DNA of 64,000 bases from Micromonospora sp. NBC_00421 (GTDB lineage Bacteria > Actinomycetota > Actinomycetes > Mycobacteriales > Micromonosporaceae): the NCBI RefSeq assembly GCF_036017915.1, contig NZ_CP107929.1, forward strand, positions 5,996,001 through 6,060,000. The letters are read 5' to 3'. Every line of letters begins with the position of its first letter. Position 1 is the stretch's first letter. The position numbers and the translations under genes were made by a program. Below, in pieces: positions 47,991 through 56,678 of this stretch. The notes under the pieces are model-generated. The model did not search any database and was not told the origin of the DNA. It saw nothing but the letters and a program-made list of their open reading frames with translations.

Positions 47991-49385
47991 TCAGAACCGC
48001 CCGTACTTGCCGGCGGTGACGCCGGTCAGCACCCGGGTGGCGCCGGTGATGCTGCCGCCGGTGTACAGGCCGCCGACGTTGGTGCCGCTCACGCTGCCAC
48101 CGGTGTAGATGTCGTACCGCTGACCGTTGGTGATCCGGTTGGACGAGAAGACGACCTCCCGGACGGTGGCCGAGGTCCGGTACGAGGCCAGCACCGTGCT
48201 GCCGGACACGACGTGCACGATGGTGTTGGCGGCCAGGTTGGCGTTGAACCGGGGGGCCACCCAGCCCTGACCGGTGTTCGGCACCGCCCGGAAGACCGCC
48301 AACGAGGTCAGCGCGGCGCCCACCACCGTGCCGCCGGTGAAGGCGATCGGTCCGTCGGCGTCGATGGCGCCCTCGCCACCGCCCCTGGTGCTGGAGCCCC
48401 GGGCCACCACGGTGCCCCCGGCGAAGGTGAGCGATCCGTTGGAGTCGAAGCCGTCGGTGCCACCGGTGGCCACCACCGTGCCCCCGGTGACCTTGATGAA
48501 CGCGATCGCGGAGGGCTCCATCTCACCGAGGCCCTCCTCCGCGGCGTTGACCGCGTCGTCGCTTGCCACGACGGTGATGTTGCCGCCGCTGATGGTGGTC
48601 TGGAGCCCCTCCAGCGCCTCGTAGGACCGGGTGACGTTGATGGTGCCGCCGGAGATGTCCAGCACGTTCTCGCCCTTGATGGCGTCGTCGGCGACGGAGG
48701 CCGTGATCGTGCCGTTGGTGATGGTGAGGACGCCCTTGCCGGCCTCGGTGTCGTTGGACTTGAGCCCGTCGCCGCCGGAGGAGGTCACGTTGATCGTGCC
48801 GCCGTTGACGGTGAGCGAGTCCTTGCCCCGGATCGCGTCGTCCACCGCGTTGACGGTGATGGTGCCGGACTGGATCACCAGGTCGTCCTTGCTGACGATG
48901 CCGTCGGCGTGGTTGGCGCGCACGGTCAACGAGCCGGTGCCGCCGATGGTCAGGTCGGCGGCGCTGAACAGTGCGGAGTCCGGCTCGCCGCTGTTGGTGT
49001 ACGTCGTCGCGTCGGTGAGGTTGTTGCTGGTCCCGGCGGCGAGCGTGACGGTGACCGCGCTGGCCCTGGTCACGTACAACGGCGAGGAGGTCGAGTTGGT
49101 GATCGACGCGCCCGCGAGGACGAGTTCCACGGTGCCGGTGACGGCGGAGTCCACCCTGACGTAGCCGTTGTTCAACGTGCCCCTGATCTCGTACGAGCCG
49201 GGGGCGGTGATGGTGACGGCGCTGCCGGCGACGGTGACGTTGCTGCCGGAGACGCTTGCGCCGGTGCCGTTGAGGGTGATCGTGGCGGTCGCTGCGGCGG
49301 CGACGGCCGCGACGGCGAGCGGGCCGGCCAGCAGGGCTGCCGTGAGTCCGGCCAGGGCGGTGGTGCGGCGTGCGGTGGCTTTCAT
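47991..49385 (-). CDS. Secreted Cthe_2159-like carbohydrate-binding beta-helix protein
   Basis: 464 aa from the ATG at 49385; the frame to 49478 is a non-coding extension. The signal peptide covers about 1-32. Short beta-strand turns repeat throughout: ADGIVSKDDLVI, DDAIRGKDSLTV, GDGLKSNDTE, DDAIKGENVLDI, YEALEGLQTTI and DDAVNAAEEG. This alternating D-D/G pattern is that of the Cthe_2159 family, polysaccharide-binding parallel beta-helices with calcium sites. It is first in the operon with DUF4956 and VTC genes 210 bp downstream. Confidence 0.85.
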   Translation of the reverse strand: MKATARRTTALAGLTAALLAGPLAVAAVAAAATATITLNGTGASVSGSNVTVAGSAVTITAPGSYEIRGTLNNGYVRVDSAVTGTVELVLAGASITNSTSSPLYVTRASAVTVTLAAGTSNNLTDATTYTNSGEPDSALFSAADLTIGGTGSLTVRANHADGIVSKDDLVIQSGTITVNAVDDAIRGKDSLTVNGGTINVTSSGGDGLKSNDTEAGKGVLTITNGTITASVADDAIKGENVLDISGGTINVTRSYEALEGLQTTISGGNITVVASDDAVNAAEEGLGEMEPSAIAFIKVTGGTVVATGGTDGFDSNGSLTFAGGTVVARGSSTRGGGEGAIDADGPIAFTGGTVVGAALTSLAVFRAVPNTGQGWVAPRFNANLAANTIVHVVSGSTVLASYRTSATVREVVFSSNRITNGQRYDIYTGGSVSGTNVGGLYTGGSITGATRVLTGVTAGKYGRF

Positions 49386-49540
49386 GGTGGTCCTGCTCCT
49401 CGGTGGGGGCGGTGGCCGATGGGTGCCCCGAACGCGGGCTTCCGCCAGGGTGAACGGAAGGTGAACGAGGCTCAACATCGAGGATCGTAAATGAAAGGCC
49501 GATCGCTCCGATAGCTCTTGAGGCGCAGAATCCGGCGTAT

Positions 49541-49569
49541 ATATATGGATGACAGCCTATTCACAGCAA
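49541..49569 (-). promoter_or_regulatory. Promoter of the Cthe_2159-type operon
   Basis: On the minus strand TTGCTG (49569-49564), 17 bp, ATATAT (49546-49541) in a TA-rich run, about 155 nt upstream of the ATG. Confidence 0.5.
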
Positions 49570-49596
49570 TGTCATGAAGGGGTGGGTCGGGGCGGC

Positions 49597-50577
49597 TCAG
49601 ATGACGATGACCACCTTCGCGCGGGCGTGTCCACCTTCGAGATGGCCGATGGCCAGGGGCGCCTCGTGGAGCGGATAGGTCCGGTCGACGACCGGGGTGA
49701 GGTGGCCGGCCTCGGCGTGGTGGCGGAGTGTGTCGAGCTGTTCCGGGTCGGGGGTCGCGGTGGGGACGACGATGCGCTGCCGGACGAAGGGCGCCAGCAG
49801 CCGCCCCCGCAGGAGAAGCCGGACGGGCCCGAGGAGGCTGCCGCCGTGGTAGCCGCCCCCACCGGAGAGCACCAGCGTCCCGGTGGGGGTCAGGGCCCGC
49901 CGGAGCGCGGTGAGGGAGCGGTTGCCGACCAGGTCGAACACGACGTCGTGGCGGGGGCCGTGGCTGAAGTCCGCCCGGGTGTAGTCGACGACCCGGTCGG
50001 CGCCGAGCGAGCGGACCAGGTCGACGTTTCGGCTGCTGCAGACCCCGGTCACGGTCGCGCCGAGCGCCGTGGCGAGCTGGACGGCGAGGGTGCCGACGCC
50101 ACCGGCGGCGCCGTTGACGAGCACCCGGTGGCCGGGCCCGACCCGCCCGGCGTCGCGCAGTCCCGCCAGTGCGGTGCAGCCGGCCAGCGGCAGGGCGGCG
50201 GCCTGCTGCGACGTCAGGTTCGCCGGCCTCGGTGCGACCCGGGTCACCGGGGCGCACACGTACTCGGCGAACGCCCCGTTTGCGTCCCCGAGGTCACCGA
50301 ACACGTGGTCGCCCGGACGTAGCTGTCGCACGTCGACGCCGACGGCCTCGACCCGACCGGCGAAGTCGCGGCCGCGGACGCGCGCCCGGGGCCGCGTCAC
50401 GCCCAGGGCCAACCGCGCCATCCGGGGATCGCCCCGCATCACATGCCAGTCGTACGCGTTGACTGCCGCGGCCTCGACCCGCACCAGCACCTCGTCTGCG
50501 GCGGGCACCGGCACGTCGACGTCCGCCAGCGACAACGTCTCCGGTGACCCGTATCGATCCTGGACGATCGCCTTCAT
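49597..50577 (-). CDS. NAD(P)H quinone oxidoreductase-like zinc-independent alcohol dehydrogenase
   Basis: 326 aa medium-chain dehydrogenase. GRDFAGRVEAVG and PGDHVFGDLGDANGAFAEYV lie in the N-terminal GroES fold. VLVNGAAGGVGTLAVQLATALGATVTGVCSSRN is the NADPH-binding Rossmann motif. Catalytic zinc ligands are absent, as in quinone or enone reductases. It is divergent from a TetR gene and two operator palindromes cover its promoter, so it is likely induced by the TetR ligand. Confidence 0.9.
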   Translation of the reverse strand: MKAIVQDRYGSPETLSLADVDVPVPAADEVLVRVEAAAVNAYDWHVMRGDPRMARLALGVTRPRARVRGRDFAGRVEAVGVDVRQLRPGDHVFGDLGDANGAFAEYVCAPVTRVAPRPANLTSQQAAALPLAGCTALAGLRDAGRVGPGHRVLVNGAAGGVGTLAVQLATALGATVTGVCSSRNVDLVRSLGADRVVDYTRADFSHGPRHDVVFDLVGNRSLTALRRALTPTGTLVLSGGGGYHGGSLLGPVRLLLRGRLLAPFVRQRIVVPTATPDPEQLDTLRHHAEAGHLTPVVDRTYPLHEAPLAIGHLEGGHARAKVVIVI

Positions 50578-50594
50578 CCATCCCCTCCTCGCTA

Positions 50595-50643
50595 GTGTAC
50601 GCCGTACACCTAACGCTCATCACGGTAGGTGTACGGCGTACAC
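50595..50643. promoter_or_regulatory. Twin TetR operators
   Basis: GTGTACGCCGTACAC (50595-50609) and its exact reverse complement GTGTACGGCGTACAC (50629-50643), centres 34 bp apart, between divergent genes. Each is a perfect palindrome around one central base. They almost certainly bind the TetR protein encoded at 50692. Confidence 0.88.
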
Positions 50644-50691
50644 CTGTCAATGCGGATATGGTCTCTCCGCCGACCGAGGACGGGAACCGAG

Positions 50692-51399
50692 ATGGTTGAG
50701 CAGGCTGAGACGCTGCGCCGGACGCCCCTGAGCAGGGACCGGGTGCTGCGCGCCGCCGTGGCGCTCGCCGACGGGGCCGGGATCGAGTCGCTCAGCATGC
50801 GCAACCTCGCGCAGGATCTGGGCGTCGTGCCGATGGCCCTCTACAAGCACGTGGCGAACAAGGACGAACTGCTCGACGGCATGGTCGACGTGATAATCGA
50901 CGAGATCGACCCGCTGGTGCCGGACGTCGACTGGAAGCGGGCGATCCGCCGACGCGTCCTGTCGGCGCGGCGGGTGCTCCGGCGTCACCCCTGGGCGCCT
51001 CTCGCGATCGAGTCGCGGAACATGGCGACGCCTGCCGTCCTCGCCTACCTCGACTCGATGATCGGGACGCTGCGGGCCGGCGGGCTCTCGGTCGACCTCA
51101 CCCACCACGTCATGCACGCGATGGGCAGCCGGATCCTGGGTTTCAGCCAGGAGTTGTTCGACGCCTCCCGGCAAGCGGGTCGGTCCGGTCCGACCGACCC
51201 GGAACCTCCGGCGCCCCTACCGCCGGAGGTCGCGGCCCGGTTTCCCCACGTCGCGGAGATCGCCCTGGCGGCGTCCCACGACGACGGGTCCGTCGTGGGA
51301 CAGGGCTGCGACGACCAGTTCGAGTTCGAGTTCGCGCTGGACCTGCTGCTGGACGGCATCGAACGGCTACGCCGGCAGGGCTGGACGTCGGCACGCTGA
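50692..51399 (+). CDS. TetR-family repressor
   Basis: 235 aa. The ATG at 50692 is preferred over in-frame codons at 50629 and 50650, because the former lies in the operator and GAGGACGGGAACCGAG precedes 50692. HTH: LSRDRVLRAAVALADGAGIESLSMRNLAQDLGVVPMALYKHVANKDELLDGMVDV. The C-terminal domain (about 80-230) has the TetR_C layout seen in tetracycline-type repressors. It controls the divergent oxidoreductase and itself. Confidence 0.92.
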   Translation: MVEQAETLRRTPLSRDRVLRAAVALADGAGIESLSMRNLAQDLGVVPMALYKHVANKDELLDGMVDVIIDEIDPLVPDVDWKRAIRRRVLSARRVLRRHPWAPLAIESRNMATPAVLAYLDSMIGTLRAGGLSVDLTHHVMHAMGSRILGFSQELFDASRQAGRSGPTDPEPPAPLPPEVAARFPHVAEIALAASHDDGSVVGQGCDDQFEFEFALDLLLDGIERLRRQGWTSAR

Positions 51400-51470
51400 T
51401 CCGCCGGGCGTGCTGCGCGATCCGGCCCACCAGCCGGCCGTCGTCACCGGCGGCTTTTCAGGGGACGGTC

Positions 51471-51698
51471 TCAGCCGACCCGGATCGCGCCGGCCGGGCA
51501 GAGGTCGACGGCCCGGTCGAGGCGCTCCCGGAGGGCTGCGCGCGGTGCGGGGTCGCGCAGCAGCACCAGGCCGTCCGCGTCGTCCTGCTCGAAGACCTCC
51601 GGTACGGCGAGGACGCAGTTGCCCGATCCACAGCAGCGCGCCCGATCGACTGCCACCCGCAACGTCGTCCCCTCGTCCGCCCGCGGGCCGGGCGTCAC
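51471..51698 (-). CDS. Single-cluster ferredoxin (P450 partner)
   Basis: 75 aa from a GTG overlapping the P450 stop (GTGA). DRARCCGSGNCVLAVPEVF and VDLCPAGAI give the C-x5-C...CP pattern of the [3Fe-4S]/[4Fe-4S] ferredoxins that accompany actinomycete P450s, with one extra Cys after the first ligand. It transfers electrons to the P450 encoded upstream. A reductase gene is not present here. Confidence 0.9.
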   Translation of the reverse strand: MTPGPRADEGTTLRVAVDRARCCGSGNCVLAVPEVFEQDDADGLVLLRDPAPRAALRERLDRAVDLCPAGAIRVG

Positions 51699-52918
51699 CA
51701 GGTCACCGGGAGGGCGTCGAGGCCGAACACGATCGAGTTGTCCCGGGTGCTCAGCTCCTGCGGGTCCGCCGTCACGCGGAGGTCGGGGAAACGGCGGGCC
51801 AGCTCCACCAGCGCGATGCGCAGTTCGGCGCGGGCGAGCGGTTGCCCGATGCACTGGTGCATCCCGAACCCGAAGGCCAGGTGCCGGTGGGCCTGCCGGT
51901 ACGGGTCGAACCCGTCGGGTTCGTCGAAGACCTCGGCGTCCCGGTTGGCCAGCGCGATCAGGACGATGGCACCCTCGCCGGCCCGGATCAGCCGGCCGCC
52001 GATCTCGACGTCCTCGGTGGCCACTCGGAGCAGACCGGTCCGGACGATGCTGAGGTAGCGCAGCAGTTCGTCGACCAGCCCGGCCGCGAGTTCGGGTCGG
52101 TCGCGCAGGAGCGCGTACTGCTCGGGGTGGCGGGTCAGCAGCAGGACGCTCAGGCCGATCATGTTGGCGGTGGTCTCGTGGCCGGCGATGAGCAGCAGCA
52201 GCGCCATCCCCACCAACTCGTCGACGCCGAGCTCGCCCGGCTCGACGCGTTCCCGGATCAACCGGATGAGGAGGTCGTCCGCCTCGTCGAGACGAACCCG
52301 CTTACGGTCGATCAGCGCCCGGAGGTAGTCCCGCAGCTCCCCGACGGTGTGCTGGATCTCCTCCGGCGACGTCCCGCGGTCGAGCAGGACGCGGCTGCGG
52401 GACTGGAAGAAGTCGTGATCGGCATAGGGGACGCCGAGCAGGTGGCAGATCACCTTGGACGGCATGGGCAGGGCGAACGTCGACACGAGGTCGGCCGGGG
52501 CGCCGGCGGCGGCCAGGTCGGCCAGGGCCTCGTCTACGGTCTGTGCGATCAGCGGCTCGATCCGACGCACGTTCTTGATCATGAACTCGGCGGTGAGCAT
52601 CCGTCGTAGTCGGAAGTGCGCATCGCCGTCCAGCTGGATGAACGTGCCCTCGGAGTTCCGCGTCGCCTCGGGTGGCAGCGGGCGGAGCAGCGGAAAACCG
52701 GGGCGGCTGAGGTCGGAGCTGAACGCCGGGTGGCGCAGCAGTTGACGTACGTCGGTGTGCCGACTGACCAGCCAGGCGGTCGCGCCGGTGGGCAGCAGCA
52801 CCCGGGTCACCGGGCCGACGTACCGCTGCCGTTCGGCGTCGTCGAGCGGGGTGAACGGGCTGCGGGCCGAGTTGACCGGCGGCCACTGGGGCAGCTCGGT
52901 CTTCGTGGACTGTGTCAT
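51695..52918 (-). CDS. Cytochrome P450
   Basis: 407 aa from the ATG at 52918, with AGGAG 9 nt upstream; the longer frame to 53095 crosses a terminator. I-helix AGHETTAN (245-252), ExxR at Glu284-Arg287, and the heme loop HLAFGFGMHQCIGQPLARAEL with Cys356. It is a soluble actinobacterial class I P450. The substrate is unknown. It forms an operon with the ferredoxin. An inverted repeat (52943-52974) lies just upstream. Confidence 0.95.
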   Translation of the reverse strand: MTQSTKTELPQWPPVNSARSPFTPLDDAERQRYVGPVTRVLLPTGATAWLVSRHTDVRQLLRHPAFSSDLSRPGFPLLRPLPPEATRNSEGTFIQLDGDAHFRLRRMLTAEFMIKNVRRIEPLIAQTVDEALADLAAAGAPADLVSTFALPMPSKVICHLLGVPYADHDFFQSRSRVLLDRGTSPEEIQHTVGELRDYLRALIDRKRVRLDEADDLLIRLIRERVEPGELGVDELVGMALLLLIAGHETTANMIGLSVLLLTRHPEQYALLRDRPELAAGLVDELLRYLSIVRTGLLRVATEDVEIGGRLIRAGEGAIVLIALANRDAEVFDEPDGFDPYRQAHRHLAFGFGMHQCIGQPLARAELRIALVELARRFPDLRVTADPQELSTRDNSIVFGLDALPVTW

Positions 52919-52942
52919 GTGGAACATCTCCTGCCATGACCC

Positions 52943-52974
52943 TGAGTAATCGTATCGATGCATGACGTTACTCA
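52943..52974. promoter_or_regulatory. Inverted repeat upstream of the P450
   Basis: TGAGTAA (52943-52949) and TTACTCA (52968-52974), 18 bp apart, 25 bp before the P450 start. It includes ATCGATGCAT at the centre. A probable operator for an unknown regulator. Confidence 0.45.
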
Positions 52975-53010
52975 TCGGCCGGGGTCCACACAACCCTGCG
53001 CCGTCGACGA

Positions 53011-53050
53011 CCCCACGGCCCGCGCCGACGGATCGGCGCGGGCCGTGGGG
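53011..53050. terminator. Terminator upstream of the P450 promoter
   Basis: An 18-bp stem, CCCCACGGCCCGCGCCGA (53011-53028) with TCGGCGCGGGCCGTGGGG (53033-53050), loop CGGA. It ends the gene at 53085-53957. Confidence 0.88.
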
Positions 53051-53084
53051 CCGGTGGGTAGCGGTCGACCCGAGGGTCGACCGC

Positions 53085-53957
53085 TCAGCTCGCACAGACG
53101 GCGTACGCGCGTACCTTCCAGTTGCCGCTGAAACCGCTCTCGTCCTCCGCCGCGCGGACGGTCGCCGTCGTCGACGAGGTGGGCCGTAGTTCGGTCAGAC
53201 GTACCTGACCCTCACCGCCGACGATCTCGCCACCCACCCCGTGCACCCGGGTGCCGGCCGGGCAGGTCGCGGTGACCGTGCGGCTGGCCGTCGAGTTGTC
53301 AGCGCTGTCCACGGTCACCCGCTGCTCCCCGGCGAGCGGGTCGACGCAGATCACCGAGGCGTCCACCGACCAGTTGCCCGCGAAGGCGTTGCCGGCCTCG
53401 ACCCCCGCCACCGTCACGCTGCTCTGGTGGATCCGCAGGTCCTCCAGGAGCACGTCACTCGCCCCCGAGCCGACGGCCGCACCGCCCCCGCCGATCGCCC
53501 GCTTGCCCGCCGGGCAGAACAACTCCAGGAACTTCGGGTTGGTCGAGTTGACCGCCGAGTGGCCGGTCACCACCTCCAGACCCGCCGGTGCCGGGGCACA
53601 GATCGCGGTGGCGGTGACCGCCCAGTTCCCGGCGACACCGTTCGGGTCCTCGCGCCCGGTCACCGAGTAGAGCGCGGCGTCGGCCAGCGGCTGCACGATG
53701 TCCATGCCCACCTGGCCGAGGCCCGACCCGGTGATCGCCCCACCGCCGCCGATGACCGCGGTGCCCGTCGGGCAGACCGCGCTCTGCGACTTGGCGACGC
53801 TGTTGCTCGGCCCGGTCGTCGTACGGATCGACAGGCCGGGCACCGCCGCCACCGGCCCGCTGAGCGCGACCTGACCGAGCACGACCGTGCTCAGCAGGGC
53901 GCCGCCCAGGGTGACCGCCCGACGCGTCCACCGGTGTCGGTGCAGTTCCTTGCGCAT
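53085..53957 (-). CDS. Secreted triple-repeat protein of unknown function
   Basis: 290 aa from the ATG at 53957, with AAGGAG 5 nt upstream. The signal peptide ends near VAAVPG. Three repeats of about 80 residues each open with a CP(T/A)G motif and close with a Trp/Cys motif: CPTGTAVIGGGGAI to NWAVTATAICA, CPAGKRAIGGGGAA to NWSVDASVICV, CPAGTRVHGVGGEI to NWKVRAYAVCA. Each repeat has two cysteines, probably a disulfide. No family name is recognised. It lies downstream of the subtilase in the same orientation, 71 bp away. Confidence 0.8.
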   Translation of the reverse strand: MRKELHRHRWTRRAVTLGGALLSTVVLGQVALSGPVAAVPGLSIRTTTGPSNSVAKSQSAVCPTGTAVIGGGGAITGSGLGQVGMDIVQPLADAALYSVTGREDPNGVAGNWAVTATAICAPAPAGLEVVTGHSAVNSTNPKFLELFCPAGKRAIGGGGAAVGSGASDVLLEDLRIHQSSVTVAGVEAGNAFAGNWSVDASVICVDPLAGEQRVTVDSADNSTASRTVTATCPAGTRVHGVGGEIVGGEGQVRLTELRPTSSTTATVRAAEDESGFSGNWKVRAYAVCAS

Positions 53958-54028
53958 GGTGTCTCCTTGTTCGTTCGGTCCGGCACCGGTCGGTCCCGGT
54001 TCGTCTGGGATGTGCGGGGAACGGTCGG

Positions 54029-56548
54029 TCAGGGGGTGAGCCGCCGGATCCGGACCGGCACGGAGTCCGTGCCGACCAGTCCCGTCGAGTCGAAGACCTC
54101 CAGCCAGACCGACCAGGTGGTGGTGTCGGTGCCACTGGTCAGCTGGGCCAGCGCCGCGGTGAAGGACGCACAGTTCTTCGGCGTGCCCTTGTCGTCGACC
54201 GGCTCGCCGGTGGGCACCCCGCTGCCCTGGCACAGCACCTGCTTGACGCCACCGTCGCCGTACGCGGTCCACCGGAAGCGGGTCCCGGCGACCGCGCCGT
54301 CCTCGACGTCGACCCCGGTCCCGGCCAACGCGACCGACTTCGGCCCGGCCTCGATCGTGGTCAACTCCAGGGCCGACGCCGGCAGGGTGATCGTGGCGGT
54401 CGGCCGGGACTGCCCGGCCGGTGCCGAGGTGACCGAGAAGGCACGCTGCACGCTCGCGCCACCCGCCGCGAACGTCACGGTGTACGCCCCCGGCGTGACC
54501 GCGTTCGCCGGCAGCAGCGCCTGGTGGCCGGTCTTCTCCAGGACCACCGTGTTGCCACGCCGGACCGTCCACGACACCTTCGCGTCCGGGAGTTGCCCGA
54601 AGAGGTCCGGATCGTTCGAGGTGCCGAGCAGCCCGACCGGCTGCCCCGCCGGGAGGGTCGACCCCGCCGGTGGCGAGATGATCCCCACCGTCGTCGGGCT
54701 GTCCACCACCGTGACGGTCACCGACGCCGACCCGGTACGCCCGAGGCTGTCGGTGGCGCTGGCGGTGATGACGTGGCTGCCGGCGGAGAGCGACGGCACG
54801 AACGTCTGCGACCCGGTGGCCAGTTCACCGTCGATGCTGCTGGTCCAGGTGAGCGGGATCTCCTTGCCCAGGAAGTCGGTGGCGGTGCCCCACAGGTCCA
54901 CCGACTGGTTCACCCCGAACTTCTGCTTGGTCTTCGGGGTGCTGATGTGCACCGTGGGCTTGCCCACGGTGACGCCCAGCGCCTCGGCGACGGCGGCCAG
55001 CGCGTCGACCCGGCGCTGGCTGCCTGTCACCTTGGCGCCCAGCCCGCCGACGTGGGCGGTGCCGTTGAGGATGGCCCGGACCTGCTCGGAGGTGAGCGTC
55101 GGGTCGGCGGCCATCACCAGGGCAGCGACCCCGCCCACGAACGGCGAGGCCACGCTGGTGCCGCAGGTGGTCTTCGTGGTGTTGACCGCCGGCGTGCCCG
55201 GATCGGTCAGGCCCGCCACACACATCGGACCGTAGATCTCCACCGACGTGGTGAGGTCCTTGGTGCCCCAGTTCGACCCGCCCGCCACCGTCGCGTTCGT
55301 GTTCATCCCGCCCACGCACATGACGTGGGTGCTCTCGCAGGGCACCCAGAGGGTGTCGCCGTCGACGTTCGTGCCGTTGTTGCCGGCGGCGGCGACGATC
55401 AGCGCACCGGTGTCCCTGACGTGCTTCATCCGGCGGTCGGTCCATGTGCGCGCGTGGTTGCCGCCGAGGTTGACGTCCCGGCTGAAGCTGAGGTTGACCA
55501 CGTCCGGGTGGGTCGCCTCGGCGGCCTTCTCCAGCCGCCGCAGGACCGTCCAGTAGTCGATGCCGTTGCGGACGCCCACCAGCTCCTGGACCACCGGACC
55601 GGCCGGACCGGCGGTGCCGTAGTCGTTGTCGACCCGACCCATCCCGGCGAGCACCACGTCGGTGGCGTGCCACGGGCAGGCCGAACCACCGGTGCAGTCG
55701 TTGGTGTTGGTCTCGCCCCACTCCGCCTTGTGCAGCGACACCTTGCTCGGGAAGTCGGCGTTGGACTGGAACCCGCCGTCCTGCACCAGGTACTTCACCT
55801 GCTTGGTCAGCTTGCCCTTGCTCTCGAGTAGCTGCCAGGCCGGCGCGACCCCGATGTCCAGCGCGCCACCGGCCCGCATGAACGTCCAGTCGAAGACGTT
55901 CTTGCCGATGTCGGGAGCCTCGAACACCTGGCCGTCGACGATGCCGGACGGCTCCACCAGCCAGTCGAGGACCAGTTCGGTGCCCGTCCGCCACTCGGCG
56001 GCGGCCAGCGCGAGCAGCCGCAGCGCCCGCTCGTCACCGACCCGGTACCCGCCGGACTGACGCGGCTCGGCGGCGAGCAGGTCGGCGACCAGTCCCGCCG
56101 GGTCGGCCCGACCGGCGTCCACCCGGACCAGGTGGTCCTGCCCCTCGGCGTCCGGTGCGAACGAATCGAGCACCTGACCACCCCAGCGGGCCAGGAAGGC
56201 GTCCAGTTCGGCCTGGCCGGCGACGTGCACCATGACCTCGTCGAGCACCAGGCCGGCGGGGGAGCCGTCCGGTCCGGCCACCACGCCGACCTCGCGACCG
56301 GTGCCGGTGCGGCCGACGGGGTCGAGCGACAGCCGTGGCGCGGCCAGGCCCGGGTCGACCCGGAAGGCCAGTGGCTCGGCACTGGTGGTGCCCGGCACCC
56401 CGGCCGGTCCGCCCGGCACGGTGGCGGCGGTGGCGTCCACCGAGGTGGTCGCGACGAGTCCGGCGGCGAGCGTCGCCACCACTACGGTGGCCAGGTACCG
56501 GCGTCTCCCGGCGCCCGGTCGGTGTGTCGCGGAACGTGTCCTGTCCAT
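54029..56548 (-). CDS. Secreted subtilisin-family (S8) serine protease with Ig-like C-terminus
   Basis: 839 aa from the ATG at 56548, preceded by GGGGAG. The signal peptide covers about 1-42. A large N-terminal region (about 43-245) may be a propeptide. The catalytic domain has Asp257 in VQDGGF, His294 in CPWHATD, oxyanion Asn390 in AAAGNNG and Ser465 in GTSVASPFVGGVAALV. His-Ala-Thr for the usual His-Gly-Thr and Asp-Gly-Gly for Asp-Ser/Thr-Gly are notable substitutions. The C-terminal 320 residues hold two or three Ig-like beta domains. It shares a divergent promoter with the sigma fusion at 56679. Confidence 0.9.
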   Translation of the reverse strand: MDRTRSATHRPGAGRRRYLATVVVATLAAGLVATTSVDATAATVPGGPAGVPGTTSAEPLAFRVDPGLAAPRLSLDPVGRTGTGREVGVVAGPDGSPAGLVLDEVMVHVAGQAELDAFLARWGGQVLDSFAPDAEGQDHLVRVDAGRADPAGLVADLLAAEPRQSGGYRVGDERALRLLALAAAEWRTGTELVLDWLVEPSGIVDGQVFEAPDIGKNVFDWTFMRAGGALDIGVAPAWQLLESKGKLTKQVKYLVQDGGFQSNADFPSKVSLHKAEWGETNTNDCTGGSACPWHATDVVLAGMGRVDNDYGTAGPAGPVVQELVGVRNGIDYWTVLRRLEKAAEATHPDVVNLSFSRDVNLGGNHARTWTDRRMKHVRDTGALIVAAAGNNGTNVDGDTLWVPCESTHVMCVGGMNTNATVAGGSNWGTKDLTTSVEIYGPMCVAGLTDPGTPAVNTTKTTCGTSVASPFVGGVAALVMAADPTLTSEQVRAILNGTAHVGGLGAKVTGSQRRVDALAAVAEALGVTVGKPTVHISTPKTKQKFGVNQSVDLWGTATDFLGKEIPLTWTSSIDGELATGSQTFVPSLSAGSHVITASATDSLGRTGSASVTVTVVDSPTTVGIISPPAGSTLPAGQPVGLLGTSNDPDLFGQLPDAKVSWTVRRGNTVVLEKTGHQALLPANAVTPGAYTVTFAAGGASVQRAFSVTSAPAGQSRPTATITLPASALELTTIEAGPKSVALAGTGVDVEDGAVAGTRFRWTAYGDGGVKQVLCQGSGVPTGEPVDDKGTPKNCASFTAALAQLTSGTDTTTWSVWLEVFDSTGLVGTDSVPVRIRRLTP

Positions 56549-56616
56549 GGGTGTCTCCCCGGTGTCGGCGGTGCGATGACACCGGTAGGAGCGCCGTCGG
56601 GTCGGCATGCCAACAG

Positions 56617-56635
56617 AAAGTTCCCGGAGAACTTT
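56617..56635. promoter_or_regulatory. Palindrome between subtilase and sigma-fusion genes
   Basis: AAAGTTC-CCGGA-GAACTTT, a perfect 7-bp inverted repeat, centred 78 bp from the subtilase ATG and 53 bp from the sigma ATG. A candidate shared operator. Confidence 0.5.
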
Positions 56636-56678
56636 TTCTTCGCTCTACTGGACCGGTAGACGAGCGGTGGGGGCACGG

